The notes beneath the pieces are model-generated. The model did not search any database. It saw only the letters and a program-made list of their open reading frames with translations, and was not told where the DNA came from. Made by a program: the position numbers and the translations under genes. Shown here in pieces: positions 44,341 through 52,942 of a DNA stretch of 64,000 nucleotides (within the stretch, counting starts at the first letter, position 1; each line of letters begins with the position of its first letter). The stretch spans positions 310,001 through 374,000 of the forward strand of contig NZ_NOWF01000001.1 of NCBI RefSeq assembly GCF_002245355.1. The letters are read 5' to 3'. Origin of the DNA: Paludifilum halophilum (GTDB taxonomy: Bacteria > Bacillota > Bacilli > Thermoactinomycetales > DSM-45169).

Positions 44341-45437
44341 CAGTCCTCTTCCCCTTTCAATCGGCGCAATACCCGGCGAACCGCCGATTCTTCGACGGAA
44401 TGCCGCACCCGAACCGATCCGATCGACCTCGGCAGGACAAAGGTGTAATCCCCTTCCCGGGCTTTTTTGTCCCGACGCATCGCCGCCAACAGTTCCTCCT
44501 CCGACCATTTCGGCGACAATCGGGTCGGCAGACCGAAATCCACAAGGAGATCCCGGGTGGAGTCAAAAACGCGTACAGCGGTACCTAACTCCTCCCCGAG
44601 GCGGGAGGCCAATGTCATCCCGATCGCCACCGCCTCCCCGTGCGTGTAAGTGCCGTATCCGGCCACCGATTCCAATGCATGCCCAAGGGTGTGTCCGTAG
44701 TTGAGAATGGCGCGGAGTCCCGTTTCCCGCTCATCCCGGGAAACGACATCCGCCTTCACCCGGCATCCCCTGAAGATCGCCTCTGTCACCCGGTCGGGCT
44801 CCAGATCCATTAGCGAATCGCTGTTTTTTCGCAACCAATCGGCAAAGGAAGCATCCCAGATCAGGGCGTGTTTCACTACTTCGGCATAACCGGAAGAGAC
44901 TTCCCGCTTCGAAAGCGTCTTCAGCGTATCGACATCGAATATCACCGCCGACGGTTGATAAAAGGCACCGATCATATTTTTGCCGAGACGGGAGTTGACA
45001 CCCACTTTTCCCCCGACACTGCTGTCATGAGCCAACAGGGTGGTCGGCAACTGAAAAAAGGGAACCCCCCGCATATAAGAAGCGGCCAAAAACCCGGCCA
45101 GATCCCCGATGACGCCGCCTCCCAGAGCCAGGATGCCGCCGGTGCGGTTCAAACCGAACTGGAGGCAATCTTCCACCATCGATTCCAACCGAGTCAGGGT
45201 TTTGGAGGATTCCCCGGCGGGAACCGAAATCTGCCCGACCGTACAGCCCGCTTTCTCCAGGGACAGTGCAACGTGATCGGCATACAACGGGCCGACATGG
45301 GAATCTGTCACCAACATCAAAGGATGTCGGAGATTCCAACCGGATTCCTCCAGCAGACGGGGGAGCCGCTCGTAAAGTCCCGATCCGATATGAATGGGAT
45401 AACTCCGGCTCGGCGTGTTCACTTCCAGCGTCTTCAC
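44340..45437 (-). CDS. aroB: 3-dehydroquinate synthase
   Basis: AroB uses NAD and zinc to cyclise DAHP. Conserved: PAGESSKTL, ALGGGVIGDLAGFLAASYMRGV, PTTLLAHDSSVGGKVGVN, SGYAEVVKHALIWD and LNYGHTLGHALE. Length 365 is normal. Start GTG 45435-45437 follows AAGGAG at seven bases. It sits between aroC and aroH as in B. subtilis. Confidence 0.97.
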   Translation of the reverse strand: MKTLEVNTPSRSYPIHIGSGLYERLPRLLEESGWNLRHPLMLVTDSHVGPLYADHVALSLEKAGCTVGQISVPAGESSKTLTRLESMVEDCLQFGLNRTGGILALGGGVIGDLAGFLAASYMRGVPFFQLPTTLLAHDSSVGGKVGVNSRLGKNMIGAFYQPSAVIFDVDTLKTLSKREVSSGYAEVVKHALIWDASFADWLRKNSDSLMDLEPDRVTEAIFRGCRVKADVVSRDERETGLRAILNYGHTLGHALESVAGYGTYTHGEAVAIGMTLASRLGEELGTAVRVFDSTRDLLVDFGLPTRLSPKWSEEELLAAMRRDKKAREGDYTFVLPRSIGSVRVRHSVEESAVRRVLRRLKGEED

Positions 45438-45438
45438 C

Positions 45439-46608
45439 TTAAAACTCCTTCACTTGTTTACGATATTGTTCAACACACCGGTGCAACTCTTCCGCCGTAT
45501 CCGAAGAAAACTTCTCCAACAAAGCCCGGGCCACTTCCCAGGCGACCACGTTCTCCGCCACAACGCCGGCGGCAGGCACGGCACAATTGTCCGAACGCTC
45601 AATACTGGCTTGAAAAGGCTCCTTCGTATCGATATCCACGCTGTTCAAGGGTTTGTACAGGGTGGGGATCGGCTTCATCACTCCACGGACCACAATCGGT
45701 TCTCCGGTGGTCATCCCGCCTTCAAAACCGCCCAACCGATTGGTGGCCCGATGATACCCCTTTTCCTCCGACCAGAGGATCTCGTCATGAACCTGGGATC
45801 CCTTTCGTTCCGCCGCTTCAAACCCGATTCCGATCTCCGCCCCCTTGAAGGCGTTGATGCTGACGATCGCCTGAGTGATGCGAGCGTCCAGCTTCCGGTC
45901 CCAGTGGACATGACTGCCCAGACCGACAGGAACGTTCTCCACGATCACCTCGACGACCCCCCCTAGAGAATCCCCTTCCTGTTTGGCTTCATCGATCAGG
46001 CGGATCATCGCCTGTTCCGCTTCAGGATCGAGACAGCGTACCGGAGACGCTTCCGACCGTTCTGCGATCTCTTCCGCCGTCCACCGGGCCGGGTCCAAGC
46101 GCTCGGTTCCCACGGTACCGATGCGGACCACATGGCTCGCCACGCGGATGCCGCAAAGCTGAAGCACCTGTCGGGCGACAGCCCCGGCGGTGACCCGTGC
46201 CGCCGTCTCCCGGGCGCTGGATCGTTCCAACACATCCCGCATATCCCGGTGGCCGTACTTGATCGCCCCGTTGAGATCGGCATGCCCCGGACGGGGCCGG
46301 GAAACGCGGCGCTTCTCCGTTTTTTCCCCTTCAGAGTCCGGACTCATCACGTCTTTCCATTTCACCCAGTCTTTGTTTTCAATGGCCAGCGCCACCGGAG
46401 CGCCTGTCGTCTCACCGAAGCGGATCCCCGATAAAACCTGAACCCGATCCGACTCGATCTGCATCCGTCGCCCCCGTCCATACCCTTTTTGGCGGCGGGC
46501 CAACTGCTGGTCAACCGCTTCCCGCGAAAAAGGAAGACGGCTGGGCAACCCCTCCACGATCAATGTTAATTGGGAGCCGTGTGATTCCCCTGCCGTTAAA
46601 TAGCGCAT
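45439..46608 (-). CDS. aroC: Chorismate synthase
   Basis: AroC converts EPSP to chorismate with reduced FMN. Conserved: [16 protein letters not shown] at the N-terminus, [46 protein letters not shown], and [20 protein letters not shown] 46606-46608 follows GAGAGGACGATCGGAT; longer in-frame starts give unrelated sequence. It heads the aromatic block; the cheR gene found upstream in B. subtilis is absent. Confidence 0.97.
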   Translation of the reverse strand: MRYLTAGESHGSQLTLIVEGLPSRLPFSREAVDQQLARRQKGYGRGRRMQIESDRVQVLSGIRFGETTGAPVALAIENKDWVKWKDVMSPDSEGEKTEKRRVSRPRPGHADLNGAIKYGHRDMRDVLERSSARETAARVTAGAVARQVLQLCGIRVASHVVRIGTVGTERLDPARWTAEEIAERSEASPVRCLDPEAEQAMIRLIDEAKQEGDSLGGVVEVIVENVPVGLGSHVHWDRKLDARITQAIVSINAFKGAEIGIGFEAAERKGSQVHDEILWSEEKGYHRATNRLGGFEGGMTTGEPIVVRGVMKPIPTLYKPLNSVDIDTKEPFQASIERSDNCAVPAAGVVAENVVAWEVARALLEKFSSDTAEELHRCVEQYRKQVKEF

Positions 46609-46985
46609 ATCCGATCGTCCTCTCTCCACTATGGCCTGCTTCGTTTTTTCCTGTACCAATGATAAGAACTCGACCTCGAAAAAGTTAGAAGTATGATAAC
46701 ATACCGAAGGCCAGCGGAAAACAAAAGATTTGTTTTTAAAGGGTATTTGATTGTTTTGCAAACCATTTTTAAATAATTCCTAAAAATATTGATTTACGTG
46801 GCTCATGGGAAAATTTAAATATCCACTAATGAAAACCTGGTAGAAGGATCATTTGGAGCAACCAATGCCTCTTCTTTTTTGCCATCACCCAGACCGGGGA
46901 AACGTCCTGAAGAATCCCGGGTCCACCGAAGATTCTTCTTAAAAAACATCGCCGCCCTTTCCCAGGGCGGCGATGTTTGAGTCGA
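46609..46985. other. 377-bp intergenic region upstream of aroC
   Basis: The region holds the ndk terminator, an eight-base inverted repeat GAAGAATC / GATTCTTC near 46910, a palindromic GTTTTGCAAAC at 46753 and a TATCAT -10-like box near 46695. No gene is visible; the open frame opposite 46826-47149 mainly shadows ndk. Confidence 0.5.
46941..46976 (-). terminator. Terminator of ndk
   Basis: Perfect 13-base stem ACATCGCCGCCCT and complement followed by a six-T run on the minus strand, ten bases after ndk. Confidence 0.9.
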
Positions 46986-47432
46986 TCAGTAAATCCATTC
47001 ATCCACCAGCTTCTTGTAGTCCACTTGCTCCTCATCCTTGAAAAAGAGAGCGATTTCACGCTCCGCACTTTCCGGAGAGTCGGAGCCGTGAACGATGTTT
47101 TTTCCCACTGTGATGCCGAAATCACCGCGAATCGTACCGGGATCGGCATCCGCCGGCTTGGTTTTGCCCATCATCTGCCGGGCGGTTGCGATCACGCCGT
47201 CCCCTGCCCAGACCATGGCGAACACCGGACCGGAGGTGATAAATTGAACCAACTCTCCAAAAAAGGGACGCTCCTTATGTTCAGTATAATGCTGTTCCGC
47301 CAATTCCCGGGGAATCGTCATCAATTTGCCGCCCACCATCTGAAACCCCTTTTTTTCAAACCGGGAAATAATCTCTCCGATCAATCCCCGTTGGACGCCG
47401 TCCGGTTTCACCATGATAAACGTTTTTTCCAT
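46986..47432 (-). CDS. ndk: Nucleoside diphosphate kinase
   Basis: Ndk balances NTP pools by phosphotransfer through a histidine. The N-terminus [21 protein letters not shown] and the active-site [16 protein letters not shown] (His near residue 115) are diagnostic. Length 148 is normal. It lies between hepT and the aromatic genes as in B. subtilis, but a 311-bp repeat separates it from hepT. Confidence 0.97.
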   Translation of the reverse strand: MEKTFIMVKPDGVQRGLIGEIISRFEKKGFQMVGGKLMTIPRELAEQHYTEHKERPFFGELVQFITSGPVFAMVWAGDGVIATARQMMGKTKPADADPGTIRGDFGITVGKNIVHGSDSPESAEREIALFFKDEEQVDYKKLVDEWIY

Positions 47433-47559
47433 TTGTCGTCATCCTCCATCCGTCTCATCCTATGTATGGATACCGTTTTCCCCGATGATCGGGGCAATCC
47501 ATCAAAATTTTAACAAAAAGCCGAAGGTATAGCAAACCAGCCTTCTCTCCTAAGGTTCC

Positions 47560-47870
47560 TAAGGGCTTGTCTGGTCAATCACCGAAAGCAGCTGGGTTGC
47601 CGATTTCCAGCGTAGCAACGTTTGCACTCAGGGGAGCACAAGTCTCGCCTCGGTCGCTCCGCTCCCGGGTTTCACTATGCCTGACAATCGAGCGGAGTTT
47701 TCGGAGGACCGAACCAGCGGCCACTTTGCTTTTCTTTTGGCCGCTGGTTCGGTCCGTAGAAAAGGGAGCGGACCGTTAACCATCTGCGGGAGGACAACCC
47801 GGCGCGGAGTCGAAATCGGCTCCCGTGCCCAGTCAGCTAATCGTGGTAATTGATGACCGGACAGGCCCTA
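47560..47870. mobile_element. ~311-bp TIR element, copy 2 (MITE-like)
   Basis: The inverted ends are TAAGGGCTTGTCTGGTCA and, on the other strand, TAGGGCCTGTCCGGTCA. The interior matches 32714-33011: GCCGATTTCCAGC, the TTTGCACTCAGGGGAGCACA core, GACAATCGAGCGGAGTTTTC, and an 18-bp perfect hairpin GGACCGAACCAGCGGCCA with its complement. No coding capacity. Its right end overlaps the hepT stop. It fills most of the 435-bp gap 47433-47867. Confidence 0.82.
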
Positions 47871-48839
47871 ATACGATCGGTCACCGACAAACTCGGCAAT
47901 CAAACGCAGGGATTCCCTCGCTTCTCCCCCGGGAAGGCGGGAAAGGACTTCCATCGCTTTCTCCAGGTACCGATCCGCCAACCGGTCGGCATATCCGATC
48001 CCGTCGGATCGACTGACACGGTGCAACACCTCTTCAATGGACCCCACCCGGCCTTCCGTCTCCAAGTAATTGGCGATCAACCGGCGATCCTTCCGGGAAC
48101 CCCGCTGAAGCACGTAAATGACCGGCAATGTTACATTTCCCTGCCTTAGATCGCTTCCCGCCGGTTTACCCAGCGTTTTCTCATCACCGACGATATCCAG
48201 AACATCATCGGTAATCTGAAAAGCCATCCCCACGAAATACCCATAAAGACGTAGACAACGAACCCATTCCGGATCCGCCCCGCTGACGAGCCCTCCCAGA
48301 TGGCAGCTGACCGCCATCAACAGAGCCGTTTTCCGCTTGATCCGGTGCAAATAGCGGAGCAGGGACTGGTCCATGTTGTAAAAGTCCCGGATCTGTTCAA
48401 TCTCTCCCTGGCTCATCTGCATAATGGCCCGGGAGAGAACCTGATGAACCGCCGGTTCGCCGATCCGGGAAGCGATCATCAGTGCGCGGGCGAATATGTA
48501 ATCCCCGGTGTACATCGCGACGCGGTTATCCCATTTGGCCTTAACCGTCTGGCGCCCTCGCCGGGTCGCCGCATCATCGATGACATCATCGTGCACCAGG
48601 CTCGCCATGTGAATCAGCTCCAACGGAACGGCAATCTCCTTGAGCCGACCCACATCATAACGGCCGAATTGACCGGAAAGCAAAACAAATACCGGACGCA
48701 TCCGTTTACCCCCGGCCTCCAGCAGATGGGTCGCCGATCGGTTGAGCTGGTGGTGCTCCGTTTCAACGGACTTGCCCAGTTCGCCTTCGATCCATCGCAA
48801 ATCCCGTCTTAAATTTCGATAAATGTCCTGCAGCTTCAT
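47868..48839 (-). CDS. hepT: Heptaprenyl diphosphate synthase component II
   Basis: A trans-prenyltransferase with both Asp-rich motifs, DDVIDDAATRRG near 86 and DDVLDIVGD near 212, plus EAGGKRMRP and LELIHMASLVHDD. With HepS it elongates farnesyl diphosphate to the menaquinone side chain. The C-terminus YLEKAMEVLSRLPGGEARESLRLIAEFVGDRSY is complete, and the TAG stop is formed from the end of the 311-bp repeat. Confidence 0.96.
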   Translation of the reverse strand: MKLQDIYRNLRRDLRWIEGELGKSVETEHHQLNRSATHLLEAGGKRMRPVFVLLSGQFGRYDVGRLKEIAVPLELIHMASLVHDDVIDDAATRRGRQTVKAKWDNRVAMYTGDYIFARALMIASRIGEPAVHQVLSRAIMQMSQGEIEQIRDFYNMDQSLLRYLHRIKRKTALLMAVSCHLGGLVSGADPEWVRCLRLYGYFVGMAFQITDDVLDIVGDEKTLGKPAGSDLRQGNVTLPVIYVLQRGSRKDRRLIANYLETEGRVGSIEEVLHRVSRSDGIGYADRLADRYLEKAMEVLSRLPGGEARESLRLIAEFVGDRSY

Positions 48840-49006
48840 AATCCTTCACCCTGGTTACTTGACACTCTCCACGCATGACGACGTGGGACTTTCTCCCTTT
48901 GTTTCCGCTGAAATCTCCCGCCTCCCGCAGGATGAGTAACTGTTTCCATTTAGTATCAGTATAAAATATCCGGATCGCTCTGACCATCCCGGACAACAGG
49001 AACGCT

Positions 49007-49744
49007 TTAACGGGAATCTCCCTTTACCCGACCGATATGCAAGGCGGCAATGCCTCCAGTCAACGGGTAAACGTCCACCCGGTCAAAACAGCCGTCTTCC
49101 TTCATGATTTCGGCCAATTCTTTGTAATCGGGAAAACGGATCAAAGACTCCGGCAACCAGCGATACTGCTCGTATCGGTTGGCGAACAGCTTGCCGAGCC
49201 ATGGAAGGATTCGTTGAAAATATAGGTAATAGACAAACCGGAAAGGCGGCCAGGTAGGCTTGGACAACTCCAGCGAGACTACCTGCCCGCCGGGTTTCAC
49301 CACCCGGGCCATTTCTCGGAGAACATGGCGAAAATCCGGCACATTGCGCAAGGCAAACCCGATGGTGGCGTGATCAAAGGTATGATCCGGGTAGGGAAGA
49401 TGCATCGCATTTCCCTGAATAAGATCGACACGGGATTCTAGATTCTGATCGCTGATCTTTTTCCCTCCCACCTTCAGCATGTTTCGGCTGAAATCCAGCC
49501 CTACGATCCTCCCCGTACCGGAAGCCCGAGCCAGAGAGATGGTCCAGTCACAGGTGCCGCAGCAGACGTCGATCGCCGTTTCTCCGCCCTTCACCTTCAT
49601 CTTTTTCATGGCAAAGGCACGCCAGCTCTTATGACGCCGAAAACTGAGCAGGGTATTCATCCGATCGTAATCCTTGGCAATGCTTTCAAACACCTGGTGG
49701 ACAAACTCCTCCTTGGAGCGCTTCAATCGCTCTTCATCAGCCAT
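49007..49744 (-). CDS. menG: Demethylmenaquinone methyltransferase
   Basis: A SAM-dependent methyltransferase of the UbiE/MenG family: VFESIAKDYDRMNTLLSFRRHKSWR, IDVCCGTCDWTISLA (SAM motif I), GNAMHLPYPDHTFDHATIGFALRNV and LELSKPTWPPFR. It performs the last menaquinone step. It lies between hepS and hepT in the classical gerC-type cluster. Confidence 0.97.
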   Translation of the reverse strand: MADEERLKRSKEEFVHQVFESIAKDYDRMNTLLSFRRHKSWRAFAMKKMKVKGGETAIDVCCGTCDWTISLARASGTGRIVGLDFSRNMLKVGGKKISDQNLESRVDLIQGNAMHLPYPDHTFDHATIGFALRNVPDFRHVLREMARVVKPGGQVVSLELSKPTWPPFRFVYYLYFQRILPWLGKLFANRYEQYRWLPESLIRFPDYKELAEIMKEDGCFDRVDVYPLTGGIAALHIGRVKGDSR

Positions 49745-49750
49745 TTCCCC

Positions 49751-50503
49751 TCATCCCTCCCGGACCAGCGCCTCTTTCAACGGCGACGACACGTAATTCT
49801 GAATCAGTTCGAGCAAATCATGACGCACTTCTAGAGGGCGTATGTTCCTCGCCAGTTGAAGGGTTTCCGCAGCCAGGGAACGGACGCGGTTCATCGGAAC
49901 CGACCCCCACGGGGACATGCGCTCCGGGGAAACAGCTTCCCAGGAGTGAAGGAGCATCAGATATCCACAGAGAGGTTCCCAAGAATCCCGGGCCTCCTCT
50001 TCACAAAAAAAGCGGGCCAAGGCAGCGAGCAACCCTCCCTGAACGCGCATAGCCAGCTGAATGTAGGCCGACCAGGAAACCTCCCGTTGACCTCCCATCG
50101 CGTAAAGACCCATCTTCGCTTCGTTGACATCACAGACTGCCTTGGACAAGCGAGTGATCCCCTTAACTTCCCCCTCATCGGCGAGTTTTTCATAAAACAA
50201 GCTGCTCAAATAATCGCCCGCCAACACCGATAATTGGCGGGAACGCATTCCCTGTCCGCCGATCTCCTTCTCGTTGGACACGGTTTCATGGATATCCAAA
50301 CCCATTTTCACCAGGCATGTCGCCACGCAATACAGGTGAATGCGCTCCTTCGGTTGTGAGCAGGAACGCATCATGTAGTAGAGAACCTGTACAAAAAACG
50401 AAGGGATCTCCGGCCTGGTAAGGGTTTGCTCCAGATAGGAGCAACGGATCATATTGTTGATTTCCGAGTGAATTCGGCGAATCTCTCTATCTGCGGACGT
50501 CAT
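49751..50503 (-). CDS. hepS: Heptaprenyl diphosphate synthase component I
   Basis: A ~250-residue helical protein with no Asp-rich prenyltransferase motif, fitting the non-catalytic HepS subunit. Signs are LYYMMRSCSQPKERIHLYCVATCLVKMGLDIHETVS and QLSVLAGDYLSSLFYEKLA. The context hepS-menG-hepT confirms it. ATG 50503 is preceded by GGGGGGCGCGAC. Confidence 0.92.
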   Translation of the reverse strand: MTSADREIRRIHSEINNMIRCSYLEQTLTRPEIPSFFVQVLYYMMRSCSQPKERIHLYCVATCLVKMGLDIHETVSNEKEIGGQGMRSRQLSVLAGDYLSSLFYEKLADEGEVKGITRLSKAVCDVNEAKMGLYAMGGQREVSWSAYIQLAMRVQGGLLAALARFFCEEEARDSWEPLCGYLMLLHSWEAVSPERMSPWGSVPMNRVRSLAAETLQLARNIRPLEVRHDLLELIQNYVSSPLKEALVREG

Positions 50504-50593
50504 GTCGCGCCCCCCAACCATACAGTCAAATACGGTTATTTCCCCTTCAGTATAACATACTTTCCATGTACCAACACTGCACAGTTCGGTCTT

Positions 50594-51088
50594 TCAAGGG
50601 CCAAATCCCACCGGTTTCACCTGAAACATCCGTTCCATGTACTTTTGGGACGGCAACTCCTTGGCATTTTTCATCTGCGGATCCTGTTTGAGGTCCTCCC
50701 GACGGGCTTCCACCATCCAATCCTCCCCGGCCGCAACATGAACGCGGAGACGGACTGTCGATACGTTCTCCGTATGGACCAGGGAATGCCGGATCAGAGA
50801 CAATACCTTGTCGTACACCTGGCGGTCGGTGGCGGAATCTTTGAAATCCACCCGGATCGACAGAACCTCTCCTTCCAGGTCAACCGTACGAATCTCATCG
50901 GTTTCCCGAAAATTGGACAAAAAATCAACCAGCGTTTCCTCTGTGACCACCCGTTCCTTGAAAGGATGGAAGGCGGTCACATCCGTATCATGGCGATCCG
51001 GCCGTTCAAGAGCCGGCAAAAGTGACAGGAGCGCAGCGATCATCGCCGATATAAAGACAGAAGCAAATAAATGGCGGGCAATCTGCAT
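50594..51088 (-). CDS. Exported or membrane-anchored protein of unknown function
   Basis: The 164-residue protein starts with a short basic end and a hydrophobic helix (LFASVFISAMIAALLSLLPAL), then a soluble domain with a segment EIRTVDLEGEVLSIRVDFKD and KVLSLIRHSLVHTENVSTVRLRVHV. I do not recognise the family. GGGAGGGGTCTG precedes ATG 51088. It sits between mtrB and hepS, where B. subtilis has no gene. Confidence 0.75.
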   Translation of the reverse strand: MQIARHLFASVFISAMIAALLSLLPALERPDRHDTDVTAFHPFKERVVTEETLVDFLSNFRETDEIRTVDLEGEVLSIRVDFKDSATDRQVYDKVLSLIRHSLVHTENVSTVRLRVHVAAGEDWMVEARREDLKQDPQMKNAKELPSQKYMERMFQVKPVGFGP

Positions 51089-51162
51089 CAGACCCCTCCC
51101 TTGTCTTCCTGTCACCATTGTATCGGCGAACACCGCCAATCATGCCCCGATTCGCCCGGTTA

Positions 51163-51390
51163 TCATTCCTCTTCCGTATCCATCTTTCCGAAGGGAGTCA
51201 TGACCTCCGCTTTGCCGCGAATTTTGACAGCGGAGGTGCTCTCCGTAAACTGAGCGAGCATCACTTCTCCCTTGTCCAACTTCTCGGAGTGATGAAATCG
51301 CGTATCCCTTCCCCGGGTCATCCCGATGACACTCACTCCGTTTTCCTTCGCTTTTACCACAAAATAATCTCCAGCTTGATTCTCTTTCAT
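51163..51390 (-). CDS. mtrB: Trp RNA-binding attenuation protein (TRAP)
   Basis: A 75-residue protein matching TRAP throughout: [42 protein letters not shown], with the tryptophan-pocket residues TRG.DT.FHHSE and the RNA-contact KIRG. Eleven subunits form a ring that binds GAG/UAG triplets when tryptophan is bound. A target is visible upstream of trpE in this window. It follows folE (mtrA) with a tRNA gene between them. AAGGGAGGTCTTTCG precedes the ATG. Confidence 0.97.
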   Translation of the reverse strand: MKENQAGDYFVVKAKENGVSVIGMTRGRDTRFHHSEKLDKGEVMLAQFTESTSAVKIRGKAEVMTPFGKMDTEEE

Positions 51391-51433
51391 CGAAAGACCT
51401 CCCTTAGTCCAATCCTCTTTGTTTCACCTAAAC

Positions 51434-51463
51434 AAAAAGGCTCTCCAGCCAGGAGAGCCTTTG
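51434..51463 (-). terminator. Terminator after tRNA-Pro
   Basis: Stem AAAGGCTCTCC / GGAGAGCCTTT with a T-run on the minus strand immediately after the tRNA. Confidence 0.85.
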
Positions 51464-51466
51464 AAT

Positions 51467-51543
51467 TGGTCGGGCTAGCCGGATTTGAACCGACGACCTC
51501 TTGCGCCCCATGCAAGCGCGCTACCAAGCTGCGCCATAGCCCG
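51467..51543 (-). tRNA. tRNA-Pro (GGG anticodon)
   Basis: The minus strand folds into a complete cloverleaf: acceptor CGGGCTA / TAGCCCG, D-arm with AGCTTGGTA, anticodon stem CTTGC / GCAAG with loop ATGGGGC (anticodon GGG), T-arm GTCGG-TTCAAAT-CCGGC, discriminator A and an encoded CCA. It reads CCC/CCU proline codons. It lies between folE and mtrB, genes that are contiguous in B. subtilis. Confidence 0.95.
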
Positions 51544-51641
51544 ACATATCCGTTGAATAATGTTGTTCGCGTTGAAGCGACATGATTTAGTATATCGCGC
51601 TTTCATTAGGGTGTCAAGGGGTTATGTCGGGTTTTTTTATC

Positions 51642-52214
51642 TTATTTCGATCCGATCCCGATCAAGCTCAAAGCCTCGGCTCGCGCCGCCGGATCCTTTT
51701 CAAAGACCCCGCGTACGGAAGAGGTTACCGTCATCGCTCCCGGTTTTTTGACACCACGCATCGTCATACACATATGTTCCGCCTCCGCGACTACGATGAC
51801 CCCGTGGGGATCCAGGGTTTTTTTTATCGAGTCGGCGATGGAATACGTGATGCGCTCCTGAAGCTGCGGTCGCCGCGAAATGGCCTCCACCGCCCGCGCC
51901 AGTTTGGAAAGACCCGTCACTCGACCACCCCTCGGGATGTAGCCGACATGAGCCTTTCCGAAAAAAGGAACCAAATGATGCTCGCACATGGAAAAGAAAG
52001 GAATGTCCTTAACCAAAACCAGTTCCTCATGCACCTCGTTGAAAATCGTCGAAAAATGCTCCTCAGGATCTTCCCGCATCCCTGAAAAGACTTCCTCGTA
52101 CATGCGGGCCACCCGTTTGGGTGTATCCACGAGGCCCTCCCGGTCCGGATCTTCGCCTACCGCCTCCAAAATCATTCGAACCGCTTGTTGGATTTTTTCA
52201 TGATTGATTTCCAT
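51642..52214 (-). CDS. folE: GTP cyclohydrolase I
   Basis: FolE opens GTP to dihydroneopterin triphosphate for folate. The zinc-binding [21 protein letters not shown] and the C-terminal [23 protein letters not shown] are diagnostic. Length ~190 is typical. ATG 52214 follows GGAGGCGAATCGAG. The order hbs-folE-mtrB is that of the Bacillus mtrA-mtrB region. A structured, terminator-bearing RNA precedes it. Confidence 0.97.
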   Translation of the reverse strand: MEINHEKIQQAVRMILEAVGEDPDREGLVDTPKRVARMYEEVFSGMREDPEEHFSTIFNEVHEELVLVKDIPFFSMCEHHLVPFFGKAHVGYIPRGGRVTGLSKLARAVEAISRRPQLQERITYSIADSIKKTLDPHGVIVVAEAEHMCMTMRGVKKPGAMTVTSSVRGVFEKDPAARAEALSLIGIGSK

Positions 52215-52313
52215 CTCGATTCGCCTCCATTCCACCTGCTGTGTCTGAGGTTGGCGAAGAGCCGCTTATCAAAAGATACCCTCTGACCGTTTTACGCAAA
52301 CCGAGATCCGATG

Positions 52314-52342
52314 AAAAAACAAAGGCCCCGAAGGGCCTTTGT
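52314..52342 (-). terminator. Terminator between hbs and folE
   Basis: Stem CAAAGGCCC / GGGCCTTTG followed by six T on the minus strand. It directly follows the structured RNA at 52344-52449. Confidence 0.9.
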
Positions 52343-52343
52343 C

Positions 52344-52449
52344 GGTACAGTTTTGGCATAAACCCGGGGAAGTAAACCTCCCCTGCCACCGGCTGTACCT
52401 GATGGAGGAGGGTACTCGTCCCGTCCTCCCGGGTGAGATCTATGTACCC
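52344..52449 (-). ncRNA. Candidate structured RNA between hbs and folE
   Basis: On the minus strand two domains form. Domain 1: GGGUAC / GUACCC enclosing CCCG-(GGAGGA)-CGGG. Linker: UCCUCC, exactly complementary to that loop, so a pseudoknot is possible. Domain 2: GGUACAG / CUGUACC enclosing GGCA / UGCC and GGGGA / UCCCC. A strong terminator follows. It may be a processed 3' RNA of hbs or a cis-regulator of folE; I recognise no known riboswitch consensus, including THF. Confidence 0.5.
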
Positions 52450-52461
52450 AACCCTTTCGCA

Positions 52462-52740
52462 TTACTTCGAGTTTACTCCGTCCTTTAGCGCTTTACCCGG
52501 TTTAAAAGCGGGCACTTTGCTGGCGGCGATCTGAATCTCTTCCCCGGTTTGCGGATTGCGGCCTTTGCGGGCGGCACGCTCACGTACCTCAAAGTTACCA
52601 AAGCCGATCAGCTGGACTTTTTCACCGGAACGAAGCGCCTCCGTGATCGCGTCGAATACGCCATCCACCGCTTGGGTCGCATCCTTTTTCGTCATGTTGG
52701 TCTTTTCAGCTACTTGAGCAATCAGTTCCGTTTTGTTCAC
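52462..52740 (-). CDS. hbs: DNA-binding protein HU
   Basis: A 92-residue HU homologue: [57 protein letters not shown] (DNA-binding arm) and [17 protein letters not shown]. It compacts the nucleoid. Start GTG 52738-52740 follows GGAGG at eight bases and matches the B. subtilis HBsu start. Confidence 0.97.
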   Translation of the reverse strand: MNKTELIAQVAEKTNMTKKDATQAVDGVFDAITEALRSGEKVQLIGFGNFEVRERAARKGRNPQTGEEIQIAASKVPAFKPGKALKDGVNSK

Positions 52741-52838
52741 TACCTTCACCTCCTTCAAACGCGTTCGGTTCTAACTCAATGTTTCACCGTTGATCTGCAT
52801 CTTATACGTCCGCAGTCCCGACGGGAGCGGACAAACCT

Positions 52839-52868
52839 ATAGTAATACACAAAACAGGCGAATTTCAA
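52839..52868 (-). promoter_or_regulatory. Sigma-A promoter of hbs
   Basis: TTGAAA (52868-52863) and TACTAT (52844-52839), 18-base spacer, about 100 bases before hbs. Confidence 0.7.
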
Positions 52869-52900
52869 GTAGTTACGGGCTTTCCATCGGAAAAAAGCAA

Positions 52901-52927
52901 AAAAAGCACTCTTTTTGAGCGCTTTTT
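52901..52927 (-). terminator. Terminator of spoIVA
   Basis: Stem AAAAAGC-CTC / GAG-GCTTTTT on the minus strand, just after the spoIVA stop. Confidence 0.8.
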
Positions 52928-52942
52928 CCATGGAAGAGGAAA

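Noticed and set aside
46741-46780. GTTTTGCAAAC near 46753 as a sixth two-dyad repeat
   Set aside because: No ATCC/GGAT dyad is found at the expected distance upstream, so the resemblance may be chance.
48763-48996. A 77-codon minus-strand frame between menG and hepT
   Set aside because: It overlaps the hepT start, has no convincing ribosome site and no protein-like pattern.
52344-52449. THF riboswitch upstream of folE
   Set aside because: The position fits but the conserved THF riboswitch sequence was not found; kept only as an unassigned RNA.
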